Source: Silene latifolia
Taxonomy: Eukaryota > Streptophyta > Magnoliopsida > Caryophyllales > Caryophyllaceae
Direction of reading: 5' to 3'
Assembly: GCF_048544455.1 (NCBI RefSeq)
Contig: NC_133534.1
Coordinates: 119,312,269-119,376,268 of the forward strand
DNA: 64,000 bases
Shown here one piece after another: positions 22,183-33,228 of the stretch (position 1 is its first letter; the number at the start of each line of letters is the position of its first letter). The notes under the pieces are model-generated. The model did not search any database, was not told the DNA's origin, and saw only the letters and a list, made by a program, of their open reading frames with translations. The position numbers and the translations under genes were made by a program.

Positions 22183-22665
22183 GTGATGTTAATGGCGATT
22201 TGGCAATGCATGTAACATATAAAGAAAAATGCAAAGCGAATAAAGAAAATAAATTTCCTAGTATGGCCTTTCCTAAAATAGAAAATCTTATATTCTATTA
22301 CATATTCGAAAACCAACTCCATTGGTCCCTTGAACTTCAAGTGGCACGCCTCTCAAGAACACCGTCTTCATCGGAACGCCTTTTCGAATGGCACCGTCTT
22401 GAATAAACTTCGGAATTACAAATAATAAATAATAAAATGTACATTGTAGTTCCTATTATACATTTGTAAAAAGAAATCAAATAAAATAAAAATAAAAGTG
22501 ATACGAGATCACATTAAATAACAACCGAATCAATATTCCCTTACATTACGAGTAATACCGATTAAAACTAAGGTCATACTAAGATAAAATTACATAATTC
22601 AAAATTATATAAATGAAATATAACATTTATCAATAAAAATTGCAGCATTAGTATATGTGTCTAAT
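19045..22665 (-). pseudogene. Decayed minus-strand copia C2, pol and leader remnants
   Basis: No sizeable frame is open. On the minus strand, fragments match C3 pol: for example 19661-19700 reads ...agacagagtgggag... and ...gttcaagagccacaaac..., as in C3 near 27915-27968. From about 21640 rightwards the sequence follows the copia leader (the gag-upstream repeats are recognisable but scrambled). C1 is inserted at its left, C3 at its right (22665). The rest continues at 32299. Confidence 0.75.
22135..22178. repeat. (AT)22 microsatellite
   Basis: 44 bp of uninterrupted AT dinucleotides within the C2 leader. The related leaders of C1, C3 and C4 lack it, so it expanded in this copy. Confidence 0.95.
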
Positions 22666-23916
22666 TGTTGGGAAATGTGTCCTCAACAATAGTGCGACTA
22701 CATGATTTAAATATCATTATTAAATCTCATTTTAAAGAATACAATTGGGAAGTATTTTTACTGTCAACTGGTCAACATATATCGGTAATGATTGGCTGAC
22801 TAGAGTTTGACATTACTGTCGTGTGACGGTGGTGATCAGTTGACCCCCTAGGTCATACCTATAGAGCAACACTCTTAATTGATCATTTAATTAATCGTAT
22901 AATGTTACGAGTTAATTAAATTACTTGAAAAATTGATGGACGATTTTGGAAGTAAAATTTACGTATCAAATTGAAATGTGATTAAATGAGATACGGTCCG
23001 AGTAATCGAATTGTATCGTTACTCGGATGAAATTATTGTTTAAAGAAACAATTAGATTTGAATGAATTATTATAAATGCGATTTATAAACGGTAAAATAT
23101 TTTGGTACAAGTAATTATGAATTACTAAGTCGATTTTTGTATATGACGTATTTTTATTAATACGTTGATTTTTAACATGTTAAAAATACATAACAAATTT
23201 ATGTTACATATGACATGTGACATATTGACATTTGACAAAAATAAAACGGATTCCATTTTATCTTCAAATGGACCGAAATATGGGTGTGATTAACAAATTG
23301 TATTGTGTTAATAAAGATTAGTGGAATTCATGATTATTACTCTAATTTAGGCATGCATACCTAGTGTCTTTTGTGTAAGAGCACAAAGACCATGCATTGG
23401 CCATCTCCCTTCACCCTACCCGGTTTTCCCTTGGAAAGAACAAGGGTTCTTTTACTTATTATCTTTATCATTCACCATATGAAGTGTGTGTAAGATAATT
23501 TTATTCATTTCACTTCATATTATTATTTTTAGAGAGATAAAAATAATCCTCTTCCTCACCTCTCCTCCTACCCGGTTTTAGGAGCTAAAAACCAAACAAT
23601 TTTGGTTCAATTTTTCACAAGATTAATATTATACTAGCTCAAATAATATTAATTAGATTAAGAGTTAGCTTTGGGTATTATTCCTAAGGAGAGATCCTAC
23701 ACTTGGATCTTATTCTTCCATTAAAGGAAAGCTCAAGTACAAAAGAAAAGGAGATTTCTTTTGTGCCCATTTGAACCGAAATTTCAATGTAAGAATGTGA
23801 TTTCTTCTCCTTTTATTATATTGTTTGCATGCATAAAATCCACATTTAATTTTATGACAAATTAATTTCGACATATATGAGTATGTTAGTATGTATATGA
23901 ATCTACATTTCCTTCA
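22666..23916 (+). repeat. 5' LTR of C3
   Basis: Starts TGTTGGGAAATGTG and ends acatttccttca. It matches the 3' LTR almost base for base where compared. Confidence 0.93.
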
Positions 23917-26153
23917 ATCGGTATCATGAGCCACGGTTGTTTGCATGCAAATTGGTTAAAAGTTTTTCCGAGTTATAAGAATAACAAATAAAACTTATAA
24001 AATTTGTGTTATTATGATATATCACGAAATTAATCCATGCATGTTAATATTTCTGGTCCTAAAATGTTTTAGGATATTTTGGTTAATTTTTCGGATTTTT
24101 ATTGTTCATAATTTACAATAATGGCATTTAAATGTGATTTTATGAGTAAAAATGTCATTTTTGGTCTATAATTAGCTATACTTCGAATTTTCCATTAATT
24201 TTTGGATATGTTGTCACATATATTATTTTGAGATAACCTGTAAATTTTCATAATTTTTGGACTTGTTATGCTCGAAAAATGAATTTTTCATATTAAATTC
24301 GGATTTAGGTGAAAAATAGGTTAATATGAGTTAAATTTCGAATCTGGTCATAGAAAATTAATATGTTGTCACATGCAATTTTACAAGATGTGTGTAAAAT
24401 AATTGGCTATAAAGAAGTCTTTTTGCATGATTTATGAATTTTTGAAGAAAAATAGCATAAATAGTGACATTATTAGTGGAAAATTAATAAAACATAATCT
24501 ATGACTTAGGAAAAACGTCTAATGTTGCATTTTATTATATTTTTCAGATCTAAAATTGAAAAGTTAATGAAAATAATTTTTCCATGTTTTTATGATTATT
24601 TTAGTTAAAATCGATAAACCGCAACATTGTTTTTCCGGGAAAATTTCGAAATTTTTAACCTAAGTTTTTGAACATTATGAGTGTCATGGTATTGTTCCAG
24701 AATGTTCATGAATTTAAATTTTGAATTTTGAATTTATTTGAAATTTTGTGATTTATTTGAAGTTTAATAGCTTATTTTTGTAATTTTGGACCATTTATGA
24801 ACAATTTTATAAAATATGGGTTAATTATGGTCAAATAATTAGTGAAGACTAAATTTTGAGTCCTAAGAGGTTAGGGTAATTAACTTATGCATAAATATGA
24901 GTTTATGTATTTTTGTGATTATAAAAATGTTGAAATCACGCAAATCCGTAAAAACCGAGTAATATACGATATTGGCTAATTAAAGGCGATTTAGCATAAA
25001 ATTGAGCATGTTCATACATATTATAATGCTGCATTTTCTTTATGATTGTCATAATTTTAATTTATGTAATTTTTGAATTATGTAATTTTACTTAGTATGG
25101 CCTTAGATTTAATTGGTATTTCCCGAAATGTATGGGAATATCGATTCAGTTGTAATTTTATTGTGATCTCGTATCACCGTTTTGTAATTTAATAGATTTA
25201 TTTTATTTTAGTTACAAATGTATAATAGGAAATTATGTAATTTATTATGTAATTTTATTCATTCCGGAGTTCCCAAAGACGGATTTCTTCAAGAATGGTG
25301 ATACATAAAGACGGTGTTACCTCGAGATGCGTGCCACAACCGAAGATCAAGGGACCAATGGAGTTGGTTTCCGAATATGTAATAGTTAAATAGTTTTTCT
25401 ATTTTAGGAAAGGCCATACTAGGATTTATTTATCTTTATGCTTGCATTTTGTTTTATGTCACATGCATCGCTAAATCGCCATAACTAAGACATGCATCCT
25501 TATTTTATCGAGTTTATCGACCGTGTCAATTAGAATTATCGTAGTTCACCGCTTTAGTTCACTTAAAAAGTGATAGATAATAAATTGACATGACCTCTCG
25601 CTAAAACAATCAATTGAGACATAGCCTTACCAAATAGTAGAAACCATGAAAACCTATTACGCGAGGGAGTGCGCTCGGCCCCACCGGGGTAGAAACCTTG
25701 TTACGTAGGGGAAGTGGGTGATGAATGTTAATCCACCGAATTCATGTTGATAAGGGATGTATCGGCCACACCGTGCCCAAGTTAATGTGGGTGTGGATCA
25801 TGGACACATTTATTCGAAATTTGGATTGAACTCAACAAAAGTATTTGATAAGGGATGTATCGGCCCCACCGTGCCCTTGTCGATGTGTTTTGGGCTAGAG
25901 ATAATTGTTAATGTAATATTATCGACCAAGAGTTCTAAAAGTAGAATCGATTAAACGTTAATCCACCGAGTTATATTGATAAAGGATGTATCGGCCCCAC
26001 CGTGCCTAAGTCGATATGAATTTGGGTCTTGGAATCATTTATTATAGTTGGGTAGAGGTCACTATATAAATGTTCATATCTTGTTAATTTGCAAGTATGA
26101 TTTTAAAAGACAAATGTTAATATTTCCTTCCTCCATATTTGTAGTGCATTACA
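23917..26153 (+). other. C3 leader: primer site and CGGCCCCACCG repeats
   Basis: It begins with atcggtatcatgagcc, a variant tRNA-Met-type primer site. From 25670 to 26020 it contains four copies of a CGGCC(C/A)CACCG motif (near 25677, 25764, 25861 and 25995). Three are set in ggatgta-tcggcc frames, following the imperfect repeat gataaGGGATGTATCGG. It is 2.2 kb long and holds no supported gene. Confidence 0.78.
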
Positions 26154-27917
26154 ATGAATCCAACAAATGCTACCGCACCAATAACTATTGAGTCATATCA
26201 CAATGTTCTTGACGACATATGCTCCAACAATGATTTCGATACTACTAGAGAACTTCATTTCGGGATAGGTTCGGATGGAAACCTTAACTTCATCACCTCT
26301 TCTAAAACACCCACTTCTACTAGACCTCGTGTGAGTCCGTCTCAGGAAGACTACCTCATGCGATCTATAGGGTCTTTTTCTTTGGAAGATAAAGATGCCA
26401 AAGCTAGTGGGAGCTCTAGCAATCAAGTTCTTGCTTCAAAGGGCAAGAGGTTCAAGAAGAAAGGAAAGAAAATCAAAAACTTCAAGCAAGTTAATCATGA
26501 GTGCCATTATTGCTATGGCATGGGACATTGGCTTAGGAATTATCCCGTGTATTTGCGAAATATAAGGGAAGGACTCATTACTCCAAAAGGTACAATTCCT
26601 AAAGAAATTTATGTTATTGATATAAATTATACTTCCACTACAACATGGGTACTAGATACCGGTTGTGGTTCTCACCTTTGTAATCATTTACAGGGTTTAA
26701 GAGATGTGGAGAGGCTTAGCAAGGGAGATGTGGATCTACGCCTTGGAAATGGAGCTCGGGTAGCGGCCGAATCCAAGGGAACTTATGTTTTAGCTTTGCC
26801 AAATGGATTTGAGTTGTATTTGAATAATTGTTTTTATGTGCCTACGCTCTCTAAAAACATTATTTCAATCGCCATGCTAGACATGGACGGTTTTTGTTTT
26901 GTCATTAAGAACAATCGTTGTACTATTTCTAGGAATGATTTGGTTATTGGCCAAGCTTCTTCCATTAATGGCATTTACATTTTAGAGACCTCAAATCCGA
27001 CGAATGATATTTATAACATTCAATCAAAGAAACTCAAATCAAGTGACCCAAGTGAAGCGTTCATTTGGCATTGTCGATTAGGTCACATAAACGAGAATCG
27101 CATCAAAAGATTAATTTCGACTAATGTGATTACACCATTTGATTATCAATCATATGGTACATGCGAATATTGCCTAATTGGCAAAATGACTCGTAATCCT
27201 TTTAGTGGTAAAGGGACACGAGCTAGTGAGCTATTGGGACTCATACACACCGATGTATGTGGACCAATGACTATCACCGCTCGTGGTAATTATGACTACT
27301 TCATAACCTTCACCGATGATTTAAGTAGATATGGTTATATCTATTTAATGAAACATAAGAGTGAAGCGTTTGAGAAATTCAAGGAATTTCAAAACGAAGT
27401 AGAGAACCAATTGAATAAAAGGATTAAGGCACTACGATCCGATCGTGGTGGAGAATACCTTAGCCTTGAATTTGATTCACACTTGAAAAGTCGTGGTATT
27501 ATATCACAACTTTCTCCACCCGGAACACCTCAACTTAATGGTGTTGCCGAAAGGAGAAATCGAACCTTACTTGACATGGTTCGATCCATGATGAGTCAAA
27601 CCGAGTTACCGAACTCGTTTTGGGGATTTGCTATGCAAACCGCAATTCGATCTTTGAACAATAGTCCCACAAAGTCCACCGAAAAGACTCCATGTGAGAT
27701 GTGGACGGGTAAGATCCCGAATATATCCTATATGAAGATTTGGGGATGTGATGCTTACGTCAAAACTAAGAACGACAACAAGCTTGCCCCAAGATCCGAA
27801 AAATGCATCTTTGTAGGTTACCCCTCGAACTCTCGAGGATATTACTTCTACAAACCCCAAGATCATAAAGTGTTTGTGTCTTTGAGGTGTCTTCTTAGAA
27901 AGAGAATTTATTTCTAA
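26154..27917 (+). CDS. pol: C3 Gag C-terminus, protease and integrase (partial polyprotein)
   Basis: A 587-residue frame. The first ~110 residues do not contain the UBN2 capsid core seen in C1/C4. A lysine-rich stretch then joins a zinc knuckle whose last cysteine is lost (C117, C120, H125, Y130). The protease has an intact D168-T-G motif. The GAG-pre-integrase segment contains WHCRLGH (305-311) and a following CEYC. The integrase catalytic triad is intact: D367 (HTDVCGPM), D430 (RSDRGGEY) and E466 (NGVAERRN), giving D,D-35-E. The frame ends early through a frameshift near 27880, after which homology continues in another frame towards 28069. Integrase would insert the cDNA. This copy alone is defective. 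Confidence 0.9.
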   Translation: MNPTNATAPITIESYHNVLDDICSNNDFDTTRELHFGIGSDGNLNFITSSKTPTSTRPRVSPSQEDYLMRSIGSFSLEDKDAKASGSSSNQVLASKGKRFKKKGKKIKNFKQVNHECHYCYGMGHWLRNYPVYLRNIREGLITPKGTIPKEIYVIDINYTSTTTWVLDTGCGSHLCNHLQGLRDVERLSKGDVDLRLGNGARVAAESKGTYVLALPNGFELYLNNCFYVPTLSKNIISIAMLDMDGFCFVIKNNRCTISRNDLVIGQASSINGIYILETSNPTNDIYNIQSKKLKSSDPSEAFIWHCRLGHINENRIKRLISTNVITPFDYQSYGTCEYCLIGKMTRNPFSGKGTRASELLGLIHTDVCGPMTITARGNYDYFITFTDDLSRYGYIYLMKHKSEAFEKFKEFQNEVENQLNKRIKALRSDRGGEYLSLEFDSHLKSRGIISQLSPPGTPQLNGVAERRNRTLLDMVRSMMSQTELPNSFWGFAMQTAIRSLNNSPTKSTEKTPCEMWTGKIPNISYMKIWGCDAYVKTKNDNKLAPRSEKCIFVGYPSNSRGYYFYKPQDHKVFVSLRCLLRKRIYF

Positions 27918-28068
27918 GAGACAGAGTGGGAGAATTTTTGAACTTGATGAAGTTCAAGAGCCACAAACCGAGATAGAGACGCAAGAAGATGTTCCTTCGT
28001 CGTCTAACGCGGTTGTACCTCCTCCACTAAGAAGGACGGGCCGAGTAATTCGCCATCCCGATCGATAT

Positions 28069-29373
28069 GTGGGACTTATCGAGGAAGATGGAACACTCGA
28101 TGTATTGCTTATGGAAAGTGATGAGCCCGCCACCTACAAGGCCGCAATCTCTAGTCCAAATTCCTCCTTATGGCTTGAAGCCATGAAGTCCGAAATGGAT
28201 TCTATGCATGAAAATCAAGTTTGGGACTTGGTAGATTTGCCTAAAGGGGCAAGACCCCTCTAATGCAAATGGATATTCAAGGTTAAAAATGGCATAGAAG
28301 GACATGACGATGTCTACAAAGCTAGGCTAGTGGCAAAAGGATTTACCCAAGTCCAAGGTCTCCATTATGATGAGACCTTCGCCCCCGTAGCCATGCTAAG
28401 ATCCATACGGATTTTGTTAGCGATCGCCGCATTTCATGATTATGAAATATGGCAAATGGATGTCAAAACCGCTTTTCTAAATGGGCATTTAGAAGAGGAG
28501 GTGTACATGATACAACCCGAAGGTTTTGTTGATTCTAAAAATCCTAACAAAGTGTGCAAGCTTAAGAGATCCATTTATGGTCTTAAGCAAGCATCTAGAA
28601 GTTGGAATCATCGATTCAATCATGTTATAAAGGAAAATGGTTTCACTCGAAATGTTGAGGAACCATGTTTATACATGAAATTCAGTGGGAGCAATGTTGT
28701 GTTCCTAATCTTGTATGTCGATGACATACTACTCATTGGAAATGATATTCCAATGTTGTCTTCGTTTAAGAAGTGGTTAGGTAACCACTTCCAAATGAAG
28801 GATTTAGGAGAGGCACAACGCATATTAGGTATCCGAATCTATAGAGATAGATCCAAGAGGATATTGGCACTAAGTCAAGAGTCTTATGTCGATAAGATTC
28901 TTCGACGGTTCAGCATGGACAAATCCAAAAGGGGTTTGGTACCTATGGTAACCGGGACGATATTGAGCAAGACTCAATATCCCTCCGAACCCCATGATGT
29001 TGAACGCATGAAGTTGATCCCTTACGCTTCCATTGTTGGATCAATCATGTATGCCATGATATGCACACGTCTCGATGTCTCGTATGCCTTGAGCATGACG
29101 AGTAGATATCAAGGAAATCCAGGTGAGAGTCACTGGATTGTCGTCAAGAACATCCTTAAGTACTTGAGAAGAACTAAGGATTCTATCCTTGTGTTTGGAG
29201 GAGACACTGAGTTGCGTGTTAATGGATACACGGACTCAAGTTTTCAAACAGATAGAGATGACATGAAATCACAAGCTGGTTTTGTTTTCATGCTCAATGG
29301 TGGTGCCGTAAAAGTGGAGAAGCTTCAAGGAAGTCAGAATCGCGGATTCGACAACGGAGGGCTGAGTACATAG
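28069..29373 (+). pseudogene. pol: C3 reverse transcriptase and RNase H N-part, one in-frame stop
   Basis: One frame runs from 28069 to 29373, interrupted only by TAA at 28261-28263. The first part has the copia RT entry (WLEAMKSEMDSMHENQVWDLV). The second part, from 28330, holds ARLVAKGFTQ, IWQMDVKTAFLNG, IYGLKQASRSWN and the catalytic YVDD at residues 129-132 of that segment, then MKDLGEAQRILGI. RNase H begins with GYTDSSFQTDRDD. Frameshifts around 29310-29370 break the conserved S..S..TEAEY part of RNase H. The family role is copying element RNA into DNA in particles. This copy needs readthrough or is dead. Confidence 0.88.
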
Positions 29374-29400
29374 CAAAGCATCGAAGCCGCCAAGGAAGCT

Positions 29401-29706
29401 ATGTGGATCAAGCAATTCACGAAAGGTCTAAAAGTAGTACCTACCGCCAATGATCCCATCACTCTCTATTGTGATAATAGTGGGACGATCTTCCAAGCTA
29501 AGGAGCCGAAGTCTAGTAATAAATCTAGACATGTACTTAGAAAATATCATGTAATAAGAGATTTCATTGAAAGAAAGGAAATTGCGATTTGTAAGGTTGG
29601 GACGGATGACAACATAGCCGATCCGCTCACCAAGCCTTTATCGCAGGCTAAGCATGATGGACATGTTACGTCCATGGGACTTAAACGTGTACCAAGTTTT
29701 TGTTAG
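29401..29706 (+). pseudogene. pol: C3 RNase H C-terminus
   Basis: Same frame as the RT segment. It contains LYCDNSGTIFQAKEP, SRHVLRKYHVIRDFI and the copia terminal DNIADPLTKPLSQ. It is separated from the upstream part only by local frameshifts, and ends with the natural TAG at 29706. Confidence 0.88.
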
Positions 29707-29783
29707 ATTTTGAAATGAAATAAAAGTGTTGTTTTTGTTCATGTTCATAATCACATTTGTCTTTTATCTTTAATTTATACATT

Positions 29784-30472
29784 GTTACATCCAAACGGGT
29801 TGTAGAGACAATTGAACCCCGTTAAAGTGAACACGGATTAACATAGTATTTGCCCATAGTCACTTGTATGAGGTGACGTCTCGAAGTGACTAGAGTGTGA
29901 GGCGATTGATGGCAAGTTCAAGTGCCATAGAGTCATGTGAGATGACTAGTCGATCACATAGGCAGACTGTTAGGAACATTTTGTCGGGCCTTATGACCGC
30001 TTATAGAGTTCTGGCAAATTTATATAGCCTGGTCGTGGCGAGAGCTACTATAGTATTCAAATGAGTCGATTCTTTTGACTAAAGACTATTCACCTAAGAT
30101 GGCACAGTTTCATATTAACTTTGATTTGTGTTACTATGACCTTCGTAAATGGGGTCAAATGGGCATATTTTGGGTTATGATGGCTGTGGCTAGTCGAAGG
30201 GAATGAGTGCGATAGGAATTGTCCACCCCTAGTCAGGGTTATAACAATATCTCAGGGCCACTCGAGGAGTAATGAACTGGAAATGCGTGGCCACGCTCGG
30301 AAGGAATCCAGAGTGGATAAATCCGGTCAAAACAGTTATTCTCCAGATCGAGGAAACCACTCTCGATATGATCACTTGCAAGTACGACCTGAAAGACACC
30401 TTGCATTGAGTGGGAGATAGTAATACGACAAGAGAATTGGTGACGCACACTTGTCGAGGACAAGTGGGAGAT
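29784..30472 (+). other. Conserved 3' block and polypurine tract of C3
   Basis: 689 bp nearly identical to 57437-58124 (C4) and the reverse complement of 4840-5528 (C1). It ends gacaagtgggagat immediately before the LTR. It is better conserved between C3 and the C1/C4 group than the LTRs are. 29707-29783 is a short AT-rich link. Confidence 0.85.
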
Positions 30473-32298
30473 TGTTGGGAAATGTGTCCTCAACAATAGT
30501 GCGATTACATGATTTAAATATCATTATTAAATCTCATTTTAAAGAATACAATTGGGAAGTATTTTTACTGTCAACTGGTCAACATATATCGGTAATGATT
30601 GGTCGACTAGAGTTTGACATTCCGTCGTGTGACAGTGGTGATCGATTGACCCCTAGGTCATACCTATAGAGCAACACTCTTAATTGATCATTTAATTAAT
30701 CGTATAATGTTACGAGTTAATTAAATTACTTGAAAAATTGACGGACGATTTTGGAAGTAAAATTTACGTATCAGATTGAAATGTGATTAAATGAGATACG
30801 GTCTGAGTAATCGAATTGTATCGTTACTCGGATGAAATTATTGTTTAAAGAAACAATTAGATTTGAATGAATTATTATAAATACGATTTATAAACGGTAA
30901 AATATTTTGGTACAAGTAATTATGAATTACTAAGTCGATTTTTGTATATGACGTATTTTTATTAATACGTTGATTTTTAACATGTTAAAAATACATAACA
31001 AATTTATGTTACATATGACATGTGACATATTGACATTTGACAAAAATAAAATGGATTCCATTTTATCTTCAAATGGACCGAAATATGGGTGTGATTAACA
31101 AATTGTATTGTTGAGAATTGGTTGGGCATTAAATTACCTCGACAAAATCTGCTTGATTGGAGAATCCATTTTCAGGGATCCAGGTCTAAGGGAGATGTCA
31201 TCAATGGCGTCCTTAATGCTCTCATCTATTCCATTTGGAGGCAAAGGAACGCATGCAGGTTTGAGATGCAGCTACTCAGACCTCAAAAAGTCGCTGATAA
31301 CTTAATCAAGGAGCTCAAAGTTTGGTTTGTTAATAATCAGGAGAGATCGAAGAAAAATGGGGATGATTGGATGAGGTTATTGTGTGGGAGATGATGAAGG
31401 CATGGTAGACATCCACAAAGAAGGAGGAGGAAGACGATGGATTTGGGGTTTATTTGATTGATTTTTTGGTTTTCTTCTAGATAAGGTTTTGTTGAAATTT
31501 GGTTTTGTTGTCCGTCTTTATGTTGTAATTTGGTTTTGAGGTCCGTCTTGTATTGCTCTTGGGCTTGGCTGGTTTCTGAATTTGTTCGACGAATGAGATT
31601 GACTTCTCATTCGATCGGGATATGGTTCCGGTTTCTTTTGATTTAATGAAAGCTTACATTTTATCAAAAAAAAACAAATTGTATTGTGTTAATAAAGATT
31701 AGTGGAATTCATGATTATTACTCTAATTTAGGCATGCATACCTAGTGTCTTTTGTGTAAGAGCACAAAGACCATGCATTGGCCATCTCCCTTCACCCTAC
31801 CCGGTTTTCCCTTGGAAAGAACAAGGGTTCTTTTACTTATTATCTTTATCATTCACCATATGAAGTGTGTGTAAGATAATTTTATTCATTTCACTTCATA
31901 TTATTATTTTTAGAGAGATAAAAATAATCCTCTTCCTCACCTCTCCTCCTACCCGGTTTTAGGAGCTAAAAACCAAACAATTTTGGTTCAATTTTTCACA
32001 AGATTAATATTATACTAGCTCAAATAATATTAATTAGATTAAGAGTTAGCTTTGGGTATTATTCCTAAGGAGAGATCCTACACTTGGATCTTGTTCTTCC
32101 ATTAAAGGAAAGCTCAAGAACAAAACAAAAGGAGATTTCTTTTGTGCCCATTTGAACCGAAATTTCAATGTAAGGATATGATTTCTTCTCTATTTTATTA
32201 TATTGTTTGCATGCATAAAATCCACATTTAATTTTATGACAAATTAATTTCGACATATATGAGTATGTTAGTATGTATAAGAATCTACATTTCCTTCA
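30473..32298 (+). repeat. 3' LTR of C3, split by a LINE tail
   Basis: LTR sequence at 30473-31110 and 31674-32298, with a 13-bp duplication of acaaattgtattg around the LINE insertion. Without the insertion the length is 1251 bp, the same as the 5' LTR. Confidence 0.93.
31111..31673 (+). mobile_element. Short 5'-truncated LINE (ORF2 C-terminus) in the C3 3' LTR
   Basis: The coding remnant 31113-31394 encodes the very end of a plant L1 ORF2: LPRQNLLDWRIHFQG and IYSIWRQRNACRFEM, ending LLCGR then TGA. It is followed by a ~280-bp 3' UTR rich in ttttggttttg and a short A run (31666-31674). The target duplication acaaattgtattg is at 31098-31110 and 31674-31686. It is a different LINE from the one at 14598. 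Confidence 0.9.
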
Positions 32299-32378
32299 CT
32301 AATATGCCAAGCTATATGCCAAATTGCCCTATTTAAACTTATACCGTATATATAATCCGGTTTTATGGATATTCGCAA

Positions 32379-32417
<39 letters not shown>

Positions 32418-33228
32418 GAAGGGAGGAATCCCTCTCCCAGCTACCAGCCCCAGCTTCCGGTCTTAAGACCAGGCCGTCTAGGCTGATCCAAGGAGCGAGC
32501 AAACCCTCGGAGATACGCGGCAGCACACGGTAAGCCGGCACTCCGTTTAACAGACCCCAAAGTTCCTCGTGCAATACCTCAGTGCTCCCGTCTAGGGATC
32601 GAACCCGGGACCTCAATGTCGAGGAAAGTACCTTATGGCACACCCGGGCACCACTAGACCCAAGCCACTTCGGTGATATTCGCGATCTTTAACTTATTAA
32701 AATCACAAAATAATAATAAAATCAAATTTTAGTCAAAGTTAATTATCCAAACTTTTAGGACACAAAAATTAGTCACTACTCAATTTTTGACAATAATAAA
32801 ACTTGATATAACATTTTTGCTCATTTTTTACCTTAAAATCATAACCTTTTATGAAATAAATCCAAATTTAATTACAATAATTTCAAAATTTGAATTTTAA
32901 ATTTTTGAATATTCTGGAATAATTCCATGACACTCATAATGTCAAAAATCAAGGTTAAAATTTTCTAATTTATTTCGAGAAAAAATGGTTGCTATTTATC
33001 GGTTTTATCAAATAAAATATCTAAAACATATGAAAATTAATCTAATCAATGTTCCAACTTTAGATCTGAAATGTGCGATAATTATGCAACCTAAAATAAT
33101 TTTCTCATGCCATGTAATTCGTTTTAGCTATTTTGGCTAAAATGGTCACTATTTATGTCATTTTTAACCTAAAAATTCATAAATCATGCAAAATGAATCA
33201 AGTTCATCTCAAATTTTACATACAGTGA
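32299..33228 (-). other. C2 leader, continuation, with SINE insertion
   Basis: The minus-strand copia leader of C2 resumes after C3 (ctaatatgccaagc). It aligns with the reverse complement of 24050-25050 of C3. The SINE occupies 32384-32674. E1 was inserted at 33228/33229, so the rest of C2 lies beyond the window. Confidence 0.75.
32384..32674 (-). mobile_element. tRNA-derived SINE with poly(A), minus strand
   Basis: On the minus strand the head reads GGCTTGGGTCTAGTGG (A-box-like) and, about 60 bases later, GGGTTCGATCCC (B box): a Pol III internal promoter. The body is GC-rich, unlike its surroundings, and ends in a run of more than 30 A (plus-strand T from 32381). It is flanked by gatattcgcaatcttt (32368-32383) and gatattcgcgatcttt (32675-32690), a 16-bp duplication with one mismatch. 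Length is about 290 bp. Confidence 0.92.

Larger units (their letters stand above)
22666..32298 (+). mobile_element. Complete Ty1/copia element C3, pol-bearing
   Basis: LTRs lie at 22666-23916 (1251 bp) and 30473-32298 (1251 bp plus a 575-bp LINE insertion with its duplication). The 5-bp target duplication CTAAT is at 22661-22665 and 32299-32303. Order: LTR, primer site, 2.2-kb leader, partial gag, protease, integrase, reverse transcriptase/RNase H, 689-bp conserved block, polypurine tract, LTR. It is the same superfamily as C1 and C4 but with diverged LTRs (TGTTGGGAAATGTGTCC). Confidence 0.95.

Noticed and set aside
32581..32620. Possible tRNA gene
   Set aside because: The GGTTCGATCCC box belongs to a SINE with poly(A) and target duplication. 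No cloverleaf with acceptor stem could be folded by eye.
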